From NCBI GenBank assembly GCA_030141605.1, contig JAQGDQ010000214.1, positions 65,001 through 129,000 of the forward strand: 64,000 nt of DNA, read 5' to 3'. A program made the translations under genes and the position numbers. Under the pieces are notes generated by a model. That model saw only the letters and a program-made list of their open reading frames with translations, was not told the origin of the DNA and ran no database searches. Shown in pieces: positions 51,501 to 62,000 of this stretch (within the stretch, counting starts at the first letter, position 1; every line of letters begins with the position of its first letter). The stretch comes from Tubiluchus corallicola. Taxonomy: Eukaryota > Priapulida > Priapulimorpha > Priapulimorphida > Tubiluchidae.

Positions 51501-54108
51501 AAGGGATCAATTTTGTTGATTGGGTATGGAGTAAAATTAGACAAGTTGATGGTCGGCTTATATACGGGTTTTTGCAAAAACTGGCCATTTTAAAGCAGTT
51601 TTAGGGGGTCGGCTTATATGCGATGTAGGCTTATATGCGAGTATATACGGTACTTAAGCCTTTCTGATTTTATTACCATGAGACAAAACAGTAATGCGAT
51701 ACAGTTACAGAACGCTAAGCGTATAAAGCCTTTCACGTAAAATACTTTCTTTACATAGAAATCATCACGAATATGAGAGCTATTTTTGGTCTATGAATCT
51801 TTATATCAACTTTCTACGTTAGCCAAAGTATGAAATCCTTTCCAGGGTTTTTCTATAAAAAATACTCAGCTGTGCGAACAATAAAAAAAATGCATGTAAA
51901 GATTACCTTACCCGTTGTAATACAGCTGAGGTGAAGCAAAGTCTGGTCCAACCTTGTTTTTTCCAAGACGTTCTTGCTCATCAAGTGGTCTGCGACCTCC
52001 CTTGCATCATTATGACTAAAATGTATTGTGTTCGAATTCCAGATCAGTTTAATAAATCAGGTGTGACAAATTAATATCACAGGTTCGAAATTTGCAGAAA
52101 TAAAGTGCAATCAAAAAGGAAAGATTGCTAAAGCAAAACCAGACACAACCTGAAACTGCAGGTCAAAACAATCTACTCCATAAAATATTGAAAGAAGTAT
52201 ACAATTTTTAAAAAAATGATTTTTATGTGGAAAAGTATTAATTTGAGGTTCGCGCCACTAGTTCTTCGCTATTACATGCATTTTGTCATTTGCTAGCTAG
52301 ACGGGGACCAGCGCTGCATTTCGAAAATGCGTTTCACAAAAAGCAGGTACTGCTGCACCACTCAGTTCAGATGTGTTAGTTTGTGACAAATGAATAGTGG
52401 TGCTCGCCTGCCATTAATTTTTGATATTTAATTGTCAGAAATGCTTTTGCAGAATTAATTGTGTTAAAATGTATACTATTTATCGGACTATCGTAAAATG
52501 GGGTAGTAAATGGGAAATCATTCAGTCTTCCTTTAAGCTGCTGCAATATTTAATGCTGTGCATTTAAAGCAATATCACGCCATCTAAAAGAAATGTAATT
52601 ACTTCCACATTTTACAATAAACAACAACAAAAATTATTGAATTAAATCAGGCCTGTAGAATGTGTTTCTAAAGAATTACAGCTGCTACAATGATAACACT
52701 CCATATTCACACACCTGCAACTTAACTGAATCTCACTCCAATCAGACTGTATACGTAAATCCTCAGTCAGTTTTGATCTTAACACAGCGTAGCTTTCGCT
52801 TATTCTTTTCTTCAGCTCATCTGCAAAACAATAATTGATGACGTTAGCACCAGAATGCAGATTTATCTTAGCTTGCACTAATACTACCAAAATATCCTGT
52901 TTTAATAGAAGTGTCCATGAACCAACTACAAACTAAAACTAAAATGCAGTGCTAGAGCTTAATTCAATGGATAACATGCCAAGAGTCACCGTAAGGATTG
53001 TAATAGCAAGCACCACTACAAGAACGTCGTATAATATCTCTATATGGTACAATATCTCTACAGTGCGTGAGCTTCGTATGATATCTCTATATGAAACAAT
53101 ATCTCCATATCTCTACAGTGCGAGAGCTTCGTATAACATCTCTATATAATACAATATCTCTATATCTCTTCGTTCAACTTTTGCGAGAAAGTTGTTTAAC
53201 CACACTTATGACTGGAGTGCTAGGTCTACATCCATTAACTGAGTTTGATGCATTTTGACGCGATACATAGAAGTGTGTTCAGTCTTCTAAATAGAACTTT
53301 ATATAGTAATAATTTAATTTGTATCGCAAAGTTACAGAGTGATATTTTATATACATCCATTACACACGTGGTGTACTGGTGCACCTTACTGTACATGAGT
53401 GTTTAATTTAGTCAGTTACCATGGGTCCGAGCCCATGCTTCGGGTCCTAATTGTAAATAATGTATAGTAGTGTAACCTTGTATGTTATGTGTGTGTATCT
53501 TATTCAATTGTTGCTGCTACTGTCTTTTTGAATATGAACTTTATGTTTGGAGTAAACGATAAATCAATATCAAATAAATCTATTAGATGTTTGATATGTA
53601 GGCTTGTATAGTTGGTGGTTATTATACAGTACAGTAAATTCAAGTAAATTCTGGATGATAAATGGTTACAGCAAATTTTGAAAAAAATTGAGCAAAACTC
53701 TACTAAGACGGTTACTTATCTGTTTACTATACAACAACAGTGAACAATAATTCCATGGATGTGAAACATAATTCACAAAATTTTTTGTCGAAACCATCTG
53801 ACATTCATGACAATAGATACATAATTTTAAATGTAACAGTTTTACACAGCTACACCTATTCTAAAAGTTTTCTTACTCATCCACTGAGTGGAACACTAGC
53901 CAGTGCTATCTTGTTTGCAAGCAACATCATTTTGTAAGTTAATTTTTACAAAATGATGTATTTGCAAACTACTCTTTGTTAGTTGCAGCAATTTAAACCT
54001 GCAATTATGTTTTCAACTGCAAGCAAACAGTCATATGCAAGTTACAGTAGATTCATGATGTTTTAAACCTGAACACGAGCGTGACGTCCGAGACTTGTAG
54101 TTTCCCAT
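30137..54108 (-). CDS. TNNI3K: Serine/threonine(-tyrosine) protein kinase TNNI3K, ankyrin repeats plus TKL kinase, complete
   Basis: Coding exons, 5' to 3' on the minus strand: 54108-54069, 52820-52715, 52015-51912, 50710-50613, 49942-49826, 48536-48438, 47788-47656, 46432-46288, 44679-44575, 43830-43736, 42822-42667, 41884-41741, 40798-40648, 39584-39458, 39335-39110, 39002-38950, 37613-37481, 36107-35966, 34290-34105, 32670-32615, 30333-30137. Total 2613 nt, 870 residues; every junction is GT..AG and in phase. The protein begins MGNYKSR, as human TNNI3K (835 residues) does, and carries a G2/S6 myristoylation-type motif. An N-terminal helix ([10 protein letters not shown]) precedes about ten ankyrin repeats (roughly 75-410). 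The kinase has GSGSFGKV (477-484), VAIKR (K497), [24 protein letters not shown] (D595), DFG (D613), MAPEVF and an ERPDF end. The tail keeps ALRSRWE and DKYGYVTDP. In vertebrates it is a heart-enriched kinase that binds cardiac troponin I; function here is inferred. Confidence 0.97.
33321..33408. repeat. Near-perfect hairpin, 32-bp arms
   Basis: ATGATCCTCATGAAATGGAG... at 33321-33352 is repeated inverted at 33377-33408, with only a few mismatches and a 24-nt loop. It lies in the TNNI3K intron between the last two coding exons. Confidence 0.75.
33640..33766. repeat. Two-copy tandem duplication, about 62-bp period
   Basis: AACATTGCATC..TTTACATAAC..AGCTTAAAAAGA recurs twice in a row with substitutions. 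It lies in a TNNI3K intron, just after another local duplication of GATTTTGCTATGCAAGCA (about 33447 and 33567). Confidence 0.65.
34434..35044 (-). mobile_element. TTAA-bracketed miniature element, copy 3 (611 bp)
   Basis: Inverted relative to copies 1 and 2: starts TTAAAACAAAACCGGACCCA and ends CATCCTGCTTCCCTTTAA. It contains the family words inverted (AGGTCAAAACAATCTACTCT, CAACTCGTGGAATG, TGATGTCATCAATAGTTGGG). It lies in the TNNI3K intron between the exons ending at 35966 and starting at 34290. Confidence 0.8.
36515..37420 (-). mobile_element. Pogo/Tigger-like non-autonomous element, copy 1
   Basis: Left end CACAGTAAGTGCCACTTAAT followed by AGACTCACTTTGGGA; right end GTGAGTCTTATAAACAGTGC..TATTGTA. 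Interior words (GGTCGGTTGCTTCATT, CCTGCTTATAA, TTAAGTACGTGAAGGAAAAATATTGA, TATGCGGAGTT) recur inverted in the copy at 54943-55900. It lies in a TNNI3K intron. Confidence 0.6.
38668..38876 (+). mobile_element. TTAA-bracketed miniature element, copy 4, truncated
   Basis: It begins TTAAAGGAAGACAGGACGAT and carries the first third of the family (AAGTCCGATAAAAAGTATAC, GGTGGGCGAGCCCAACTACT, ACATCACAAACTAACAT) to about the AAGCGTGTTG word, then stops. It lies in a TNNI3K intron about 75 bp from the exon at 38950. Confidence 0.7.
39865..40581 (-). mobile_element. Tc1/mariner-type element with decayed transposase
   Basis: Left end GGTGGCGCAAAAAAATGTGC followed by CAAAGTTT; right end AAACTTTGGGACATTTTTTC then TGTACCACCC. 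The two are inverted repeats of about 28 bp. On the minus strand near 40270-40120 a broken frame reads [20 protein letters not shown], like the SPDLNP(M/L)DY.IW..LK segment around the last catalytic Asp of mariner/Tc1 transposases; stops and shifts follow. A shorter relative lies at 21310-21794. Located in the TNNI3K intron just after the exon with the glycine-rich loop. Confidence 0.65.
41905..42097. repeat. Two-copy tandem duplication, about 94-bp period
   Basis: CAGAAAACTGCAAAAG recurs at 41925 and 42019, each followed by ATG.CATTGATGTTAGAG and TAAAATGGCAAGAGCATGAC. It lies in a TNNI3K intron. Confidence 0.8.
42496..42580. repeat. (CAA)n / (CAG)n trinucleotide microsatellite
   Basis: Short CAG block followed by CAA triplets up to AACAATAACTG; the poly-Asn and poly-Leu frames across it are repeat artefacts. 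It lies in a TNNI3K intron. Confidence 0.95.
42948..43651. mobile_element. Non-autonomous TIR element, 'GCGAGTT' family, copy B
   Basis: Left end GGTAACGCCACGCTCAGACT then GGCGAGTTTTCTC; right end GAGAAAACTTGCCAGACTGA. The interior carries the family words GCGAGTT, TGTCGGCAAGTTTT and CAAACTCTCC found in the copy at 4850-5218. It lies in the TNNI3K intron between exons 42822 and 43736. A 112-residue ORF inside has no recognisable domain. Confidence 0.6.
47110..47314. mobile_element. Fragment of the pogo/Tigger-like family
   Basis: The end ATGAATCTAATACACGGTGC followed by CTACTGTA matches the right end of the element at 54943-55900 (TGAGTCTATTAAGCGGCACC then TACTGTA). The left boundary is not clear and the start given is approximate. 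Confidence 0.4.
50132..50578. mobile_element. hAT-like non-autonomous element with 8-bp target duplication
   Basis: Left end CAGGGCCAGAACTAG and right end CTAGTTCCGCCCCTG form a 15-bp imperfect terminal inverted repeat of the CAGGGG type. The flanks are TGTGTGAT (50124-50131) and TTTGTGAT (50579-50586), an 8-bp target duplication with one mismatch. Subterminal poly-G/GGGGGGCGC blocks at both ends are themselves inverted repeats. It lies in a TNNI3K intron, only 35 bp from the exon 50613-50710. Confidence 0.75.
50916..51652. mobile_element. TIR DNA transposon (outer element of a nested pair)
   Basis: Ends TACCGTATATGCTCGCATAT(AAGCC) and, inverted, TACCGTATATACTCGCATAT(AAGCC) match at 24 of 25 positions. 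A second inner pair (GGGGGTCGACTTATATGCG / AGGGGGTCGGCTTATATGCG) is present. No transposase frame was found. The middle is interrupted by another element at 51089-51357. Superfamily not assigned. Confidence 0.75.
51089..51357. mobile_element. hAT-like MITE inserted inside another transposon
   Basis: A 269-bp element with 13-bp ends (CAGTGGTGTATTG left; CAATACACCACTA right) flanked on both sides by the perfect 8-bp duplication TGTGTCAC (51081-51088 and 51358-51365). Subterminal GCCGTCCACC.ACTTTTT words are repeated near both ends. Size, ends and duplication length fit hAT. Confidence 0.85.
52128..52536 (-). mobile_element. TTAA-bracketed miniature element, copy 5, internally deleted
   Basis: Starts CTAAAGCAAAACCAGACACA and ends CATTCAGTCTTCCTTTAA. 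It has both termini and the words AGGTCAAAACAATCTACTC and TTAATTGTGTTAAAATGTATAC but lacks about 200 bp of the middle. It lies in TNNI3K intron 2. Confidence 0.75.
53027..53170. repeat. Degenerate tandem repeat rich in ATATCTCTATA
   Basis: Three degenerate units of about 50-60 bp with TTCGTATAA/GATATCTCTATA.., ACAATATCTC and CTCTACAGTGCG words. It lies in TNNI3K intron 1. Confidence 0.75.
53913..53969. repeat. Hairpin, about 25-bp arms
   Basis: TTTGCAAGCAACATCATTTTGTAA and TTTACAAAATGATGTATTTGCAAA are inverted repeats with two mismatches and a short loop. The hairpin lies in TNNI3K intron 1, 100 bp past exon 1. Confidence 0.75.
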
Positions 54109-54942
54109 TTACGGATGATGGTCGAACACCAAGTCACAAACATTTTTCCGTTTCACCCCATCTTTATCATCATTATAAGGTCATGACAAAATATCTATAA
54201 AAAACAACCCAAAATAACTGCTAGAGAAACCATTACGAGTAACCAAATGAGCAGCCAAGATCAGAGATAAAGCAAAAGAACAAAAATTTTAATTCTAATC
54301 TGCAGAATTTTTTTCTGAGTACATAAGCTTCAGACTACACCATAATACCATGCCAAATTGTAATTAATTTATGTAATTTATTATCACTTCAGCATGTATT
54401 TTTACATTACAATTTGCATTATTATCTTTATAACTATTATACGCCATAACTAGAAAATGAAATATAGTTGCAATAATTGTAACAGAACTACATTAGTATA
54501 CTATAGCATGGCATAGTTAGGGAAAAAATTCCAAATATAATTACAAAAATTTAACAGAAGTGTACTAACATAGTGGCTAAACTACATAATAGTTTGTCAA
54601 CAAGAAATAGATGCTGCATGGTGGTCAAGAAGCAAAGCTTGTAAGACCACCATAAAATGTGAAAATTCTACTAGCCTTCCTTTTTTCATGCAGTATTTAC
54701 TATTTTAGGCAGTAAATAAGCAGCAGCTAATTAATTGTAATACACAAGAGTGACAAGGAATAATTCTACGATCAGGAAATTGCTAGTTTGCTAATGGTTA
54801 CAAGAACGTTGAATGGTAAAGACTGTTAATCAAATTTTTACTTTATCACAGAAACTAACAAGAAATTTTAAGCAAGGTTGGCTATTTTCCAGGCTTGTAC
54901 AATCGATCTGCGATAATGATAGATAATGCAAAAGTATATAGT

Positions 54943-55900
54943 TACAGTAGGCGCCACTTATTAGACTCATAGTTAATAGACTCAATCGCTTAATTGACTC
55001 AAAAACGCCTGGAACAGGCCACTTCCCTTCAAATATACATAAAACTATCGGTAATTGATTAAAACAACTCCGCATAATCGATTCAATATTTTTCCTTTAC
55101 CTACTTAAAATAAGATATTTGTAAGTGCCCAAAGAACATTTCCTACTTTTATGTCATCTTTACTGCCCTTTTGTGAACTATGTACGCAGAAACAATCATG
55201 TTAAGTACCGTTTTGTTTATAAGCAGGTACGTTTATCGTGCACTAATACTCCAGCGTAGCGGTTTTGCTTTGAATCTGTTACCACTCCCTCACAGTTACC
55301 CAAAGAACTTCTGGAAGCTGAACATTTAATCACTTGCCAAACGGTTTCCTTTTGATGCTCTCCTTGCAAATGACGCTTTCAGGCTTAAACAGTTAACAGT
55401 CAAGGATGCAGGTACAGTAATCAGCCAGTATTCCTTGTGACTTACAAGACTAAACATCGTACAGCAAATAAGGGCAAAGTAAGTGAGCAGACAATTCAAA
55501 ACTGTTTTAGTCACGCACAATAACAGATTTTCAACGTTTTTATAATTACCTGAACTTTGTGGACCAACTTCTTCATGAGAAAATGAAGCAACCGACTTTG
55601 AAGAAATTTTTATAATTTTTGCAAATAAACAGACTTAGAAAAGTCTGTGATTTAGAAGAGTATATTTTTTAATTTATTGCTAATTCACTTATGCAAATTA
55701 ATATTTTTAAACATCTAATTTTTAATTGTACAAAGGAATTTAGGGATTAGTTCGTTTCTAAAATTCATTAAAAACCTTTGCAGTGCATAGTAAGCTGATG
55801 ACTCATACTTCTATACACCCATCAGTTAATAGGTAAAGTCGGTTAATTTGGTCAAAACACGTCTGTCCCAAAGTGAGTCTATTAAGCGGCACCTACTGTA
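54943..55900 (+). mobile_element. Pogo/Tigger-like non-autonomous element, copy 2 (958 bp)
   Basis: Left end TACAGTAGGCGCCACTTATT then AGACTCA; right end inverted TACAGTAGGTGCCGCTTAAT then AGACTCA: terminal inverted repeats of about 27 bp. Both ends start TACAGT, as in pogo-type elements with a TA target. The interior aligns, inverted, with 36515-37420 (for example AATGAAGCAACCGACTT, ACTCCGCATAATCGATTCAA). No intact transposase frame. Confidence 0.7.
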
Positions 55901-57079
55901 TTTCAATGTTTTTCAACAGATTTACCAATTACTCTTGAAATTACCATCATGCTACAATGCTCTTTGCAGATGATATCTATAATTTATAATAGTTTATCAA
56001 ATATTATGACATCTTTATGGCAAATAAAATGGAAATTATATAAGGCTTATGGTGAATACATATATATAATTATGTACATATACATATCAATACTAGTAAG
56101 GCTTGCCTTACAAATTGCAGCTTCAGGAGACTGCGAACGTCAACTTTCACGAGTTTACGTGTTACACACAGCTGGATAACCCTCCCTGAAAGAATTTTCC
56201 AATAACGAGACTTGAGCGTCAAAAAATCAATCATATCTCGGACAGAACTTAGTGGTGATACAATTGACGACACCGCCCCCACCCCATGTCCAAATACGCA
56301 GGCATATAAATCAACTTTCCGTATTAAAGCTAGGAAAATGTCTGTAAAATCACCAACTTACTGTGTCGACTAAGTCTTGCAGCTAGAACTACCTGCCGTA
56401 ACAACTGTTTAGTGTTCACTGTTTATAAACTCTACCACCAAGTATGCACCGCTCACGGCAGATACCTGCAACGACTGTGTCTGATCACTGATTTTGCTAA
56501 GCTCAAATGTTAATCGTGGGTTTATTGAAGCAGCGTGTGGGTAATAATAATCGGGACCACCTTGGAAATCTGTATTGAGCTACTTAAGGTGTTATCCTTG
56601 GACTACGTCCTAATTATTGTTATTATTATATACCTGGCTCTTGCAGATCTCATTGTTGCAAAAACAAAACAGAAACAGAAATCGGCGTGGATGAACTGTG
56701 AACACTGTAATTATGTCACGAACACTTTTTTCTCATCATTCAAATTAATATTAAATTATAAAGGTCTACTGACTGGTGCGCAAATGGAGTGCGTGGATAA
56801 CTCATGCTAACCATATATTTTGTGAATAGCTTAGAAGGTGTAAATCTGATAGGAGGCTTTTCCCTTTCGCATTGGTAAGTTCTCGAATGCAGTATGATCA
56901 CAAGTGGCACAAGGCAATGGTGTAGCACAAAATTAAAGCAAATAAAGCCCCAAGAGTTTTGTGCATGACAGAACATTTCCTTCTTTCCCAAACACTAATG
57001 AAAATGAGTTCCTATGGTCGAAACCATAAGTCATTGATTATCACTCAAATCACTGATTATGTTCAATTAAATCACGCAG

Positions 57080-57790
57080 AGACCAAAAACAGCATTAGAG
57101 GTGGACCAGAAATAACCTTGCTTGCCTCATCCCAATCCTCAATTCTGAGGATCGGGAACCATGGATACATGCACCAAGTCCATTCTCAGCCTTGTGATAC
57201 GCATACACTCCCCCAACATTCTCCCTGTCCAATCCTTGATGTCAACTATTCAGCATCTTCTTTGTCATCCTCTTGAATGCTTCTCATTAATTTTAACATG
57301 GAGGATTTCAGCGCAGACCGAGATTATGAGTCTTGATAACATGGTTGACGTATTATAGCCTCTCTGTTCTGACAGTCACTACAAAATGTTGCTTTGTCTC
57401 CATATCTCCCCCCAGCATTTACTCGTTTAGTTCTAGTGTCAATCCAGCTAATTCTTCGTGCACGTTTTTGGCATGTATTTCATCTCAAGTGCGACCAGTC
57501 TGGTGATATCGGCTGCTTGCAAAGTTCACAGCCACACAGTACCACAGGCTATAGCAGTATTTCAGCATATTCAGCTTGATACTCTTGTGCAGGGCACACT
57601 CCACATAGTCGTTCCGCAGAGTGTTGAGAGGCCTGAAGTCTGTACGTTCTTGTTGCTCCAAGCTGTGCCTTAACCTCAACCATCTGTTCAATGGTGGATT
57701 TCTAGGTACTTGAATTTGTCAGCCTAAGCCAGCCTGATGCCCTGGTACTATAATGTCAAACCAAGCGCCCCAGTGCCATCATCATTGTGG
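57080..57790 (-). mobile_element. Decayed LINE, reverse transcriptase C-terminus and tail
   Basis: Minus-strand frames, broken by stops and shifts, read in order: GIRLA.ADKFKYLEIHH (near 57710; compare VRLAQVDKFKYLGSTI in LINE proteins), ARRISWIDTRTKR (near 57450; compare RRMLRISWTDHVTN), and VDIKDWTGRMLGECMRI (near 57230; compare DWTGRSLEECVR). Order and content fit the 3' part of an endonuclease/reverse-transcriptase ORF of a non-LTR element. It is not functional. Confidence 0.65.
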
Positions 57791-59051
57791 CTTCGTTTTT
57801 TCGTGCTAATTTTCAGTTGATAGGAGAATCGATCTGTTCACTTTTGCTTAGGACCAAGAGTGTCTGGAGCGTGGAGCAAAGTGACCCAGAGAAAGACTGA
57901 GTACGTTTTCTGTGACTGCACATTAGAAGACATGAAATTACTGTACATCATGTTATAGAAGTGCTTTGAAAAAATTTCTGTTTTTGTACAAATAATTATA
58001 TCAATATGATTGATAGCAATCATTTAAATTGACTCGTAAAACTATTAATGCCTAGCATGTCATAAATAAGGAGCAAGTGGTTATAAACTGATTATGTGCA
58101 CATTTAATCATGATCATGTTTTAGTTGTTTATCGTTTATTTGAATCCCACGAGTTTCTCTGAGAATATTCAATACAGAGATAACAACAAAAAAATAGTTG
58201 CCTAACTAGCGTGTTCCCACTTCAACTTAATAAAAGTGAAAATTTATTAATAAGTGGGCTCCGACGCTCATTGCAGCTGCTGCATCTTCGGTTTCCTCAT
58301 GTACCTAGCTAAGCCCAACTTAATGCCAAGCCTATTATAGAAGAAGTATGCTATAGTTGCGTAACAAATAATGTGCAGATCGTAGACCTAAGCCTACAAG
58401 CCCTACATCATTGTTGTCTAAGTTACTGTAGTGAGAGCGAAGTTACAACCGCGTTCTTTTCATCTGTGCGTTCGATAAATATTTGAATATTGAGTCGCAA
58501 ACTAGCAACACCAAGGTATAAATCTAACGCTTGCGCATTGCAGCGCACAACGCACAGCTGCTAGTTATGCTCTCCGTACGGGTATGTTAGTGTGCGCTCA
58601 CTGCCCGTGTGTAATACGTTGCTCAAGTTTTTCTGTTCTAGATAAAGCCTTAATAGCAATCTATACAGTTGTAAAATACGAGTTTTTCGGCATTTCAGCA
58701 ACAAACAGATTTTACGAAAAGCGTGGACACTTTAAAATATTACTGTCGTCGAAATAAAACACGCAATGCTATTTGTAATAACGTTTAGCAGGTCCCTCTC
58801 TGCTTCGACTAGAAGGAAACTTAGGTAAATTCGTTCTGAAATCCTGGTATTCGATTTACGAAGAGTGCAACTCAAGTCTCTACAGTGAACAAAGTCTATA
58901 ATCAACATTGAACATTTGGCGTTGTTAATTTGCTATTGGTTCTGCTCCAATGCTTGGATTCTGGAATGCGTGCTTGCTCCGCGACCTCCAAAACTAAGAA
59001 AAATCGCCGTTTGTTCCTGTCATAAAAACAGCTGTGCTCATTTCAGTTACA

Positions 59052-62000
59052 ATGACTGCGTCCATTTCGTGTGTTGTCGTTTTCTTTCTGTTCTGTGTGA
59101 CAGGAACCTCAGCTCAAGTGCAGCTCAAATATCCCAGTAAAACTGACTTTTTGGAAGCATATTTGGCTGAATTTGGCAAAACATTAAACTTTTCTTCTCT
59201 TCTGCAAACACCAGACTTTTTTGCTCGAAACTGGACGCTGGAGGATACAGGAAGCGATACTCGAACCTGCCTGGATAGCATTTCTGACATTCGGCAAGGC
59301 ATTATAAATAAAGAAGTGTGGGCTTTACAGTGTAAGTACAAAGGCGAAAATAATAATGGTTTGGGGTATCATACGCTGAGTACCAACATTTGCTTAAAAT
59401 TAATGCCAGTTGGGCAAGGATATTACGATACCAAAGGCGAGCTATCGTAAGCAAATTACAAAATGTATAAGGCAAATGTGTTGTACACGAGTAAGCTTTT
59501 AACAGTATGTTACAGATTCATTAGTTCTTATGTGGTCTTAAGCGAAATGGCCATATTAAACAAGATTACATGCGGCTTGATTTATGTTCGACGATTTTGT
59601 GCCGGGCCCGTGACACGGGTTACTGGAGTTGAATGCAAGAAGTGAGAAAAAACGGATATGGGCTCATTGCTCCTGAATGATTTGAAAAGAAATCCAGGGG
59701 CTTCGTTTCTTTATATCCCCCTGTATCTGTAATTATTGAATTGTTTTCAGATATTGACGCTTGGGCAAAGCTCCCAACAGGGCTCCTTCAAGGCGTTATT
59801 TCGTTGGTTGGCGATTATAGACAGTGCGAAACAATTGAGATGTCACACGCAAATACCACATTACCATTTCAGCCGAAGTATTGTGTGTCTGTTATTAAGT
59901 TTAATGTAAGTTTATGTTGGTTGCTACTGCTTGTCAAAAATTAAAATTTAGTCTTCAGCGATATTAAAAACAAATGACTCCACCAATGAACGTGATGAAA
60001 GGATCTTGATACATATTTTATGTGAGAAACAGTTACGTGTATTCACGACGTTTCATTTTTGCTGTGCCTGTTGGAACGCTCTGTCCCGTTTTCGAAAACC
60101 ACAAAAGGCTGCGATGAAATACCAACGCAAACATGTTCGTTCGTTCAAACACTGCTTCTATGTTTAACGTTGCTTAATAAAAAATTATATTTGTTTCTGT
60201 TACTTATCACTACAAATTTGATCAAAGATTAGACTCGCTTGCAATCGAGAGTTTAGTTTAATCTACAGCGAAGGATGGAAAGGGGTTTAGGATTACAATT
60301 TTATTTTTTATCCTATTAGATTTTTACTTTCGTGCTGTAATAGGGCTTCAGGGAATCAAAACCAAGACACATCACAGTGTGTTCATGCGTCGTTGTGGAC
60401 AACACAGTTTTTATAAAGAAAAATCGCATTATGTGTATTGCAGTTTCGTAACATATTGTGGCTACATCTGTTAACCGAAAACGACACAATCCATGATAAT
60501 CTTATTTTAATTCTTTTGTTGTGGCTCAGTTAAACATTGACTTGCTTTGCCATTTAAAGGAAAAGGCACGTCATTTAGTATATTTTGTTTATTTTAGTGC
60601 TATCACTTAAGCTTAAAAAACATAACAAAGGAATTTGCAAAAAACTGACTGTAAAGCATAAAATTAATTTATACTACTGTAAAGAAATTTTCATGCGTGT
60701 TGGTAAGTAGCCGCCATTCAAAATTATGATGCAACTGTGAACAATGTGACTTTTCGTAAGTGCACCGTGGCTTTCCGTAAGCGCGCTCTGCTTAAACTAA
60801 TTCAAACTTCCGCAGCTTACCTAATGTTCGTGCAAAAATATCTTAAAACCAGTTATCTAATTTTTGTGAAAACTTGTTATACTTTGACGGAAATTGACAG
60901 TGCGCTGCTTCTTTAGTCGACGAATAACGACGAATATTGGTGGAAAAAATTGCTGTTCAAAATGGGAGCGGACGAGCGTGAAATGATCGCCAATTTAAAG
61001 TGAGTTTATTACATTCATTATCGCACTTTTACTACTATATGATATATATTTCTAACATTTTTCGCAAACATTGAATTAAGCCTAACTTCCTGGAGGCTTG
61101 GCATTTCCTTTAAACGCTAAAAATGAACGTTTTTCTCCAAGCCGTTTTATGTTAACACAGCAGAGCTATACCCACGTTTTGCAACGTCGATCTACTGTGA
61201 GTGTCAACTACTAATAAATCTTGAGCGGGCTGAATATAAACATCCGGCTAGCTTAGGTTATCTGCACTGAGTACCAGTTTCATGTTTACAGAGTGTATAC
61301 AGTAAACAAAAGCCAAAAAGAATGACTTTATGAAGAGCTTTATTATTAATAATTTTGTTGAACGAAATTTATCGCTCAGTTTCGCATTACCTTTCACTTT
61401 TCTAGTACATTTATCGTGCATTTTGATACTACATTCTATGAAATTGAACGTTATCTTCATCCTATTGTAAAATTTTTATACTTACTATACATACGAACAC
61501 CAATATTGCACTTTGACTGTATGACTACCCAGATCTCGCGATCGGTACACTTTCCTAATAAGATCGTGACGTCTGTCTTCAGTACTGAGCATAATTTGGT
61601 TCCAAAAATCTCATGGAACTGAATTGCTTTATAGAAATTGTGACCTGGATAGTCACACACCAGTTATGGTTGTCTTTTAAATTTGAGCAAGGCTTTTCAA
61701 AAAGTTGGGTTGTTTTGATAAAGCTTGCTATTTAAAAAGTTACACAAACGGAGCATCATGAACTTCTTGGGTTATTGATATAAACGGCTTCCTTATGTGA
61801 AATGGGGCAACGCCTGCTGGAATTGTCTTCAAACTACAAAGGGTGTTCTCTCACCTTTGTTGTTCATTGTTTACATTCAAGAGTTATGTGTGAAATTAAA
61901 TGGCATGAAGGCTGAAGCAAATAATATCACAAATCACGTATTTTATTCTGAAGGCATTGTGTGATTTGCAACATTGTTTCTGTTCTCATTTGAATACTTG

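Larger units (their letters stand above)
54109..59051. other. Region between the divergent TNNI3K and NRF-6-like genes
   Basis: TNNI3K (minus) and the NRF-6-like gene (plus) start 4.9 kb apart, head to head, so both promoters should lie here. I could not place either transcription start. The region also contains a pogo-like element and a LINE fragment, listed separately. Confidence 0.5.
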
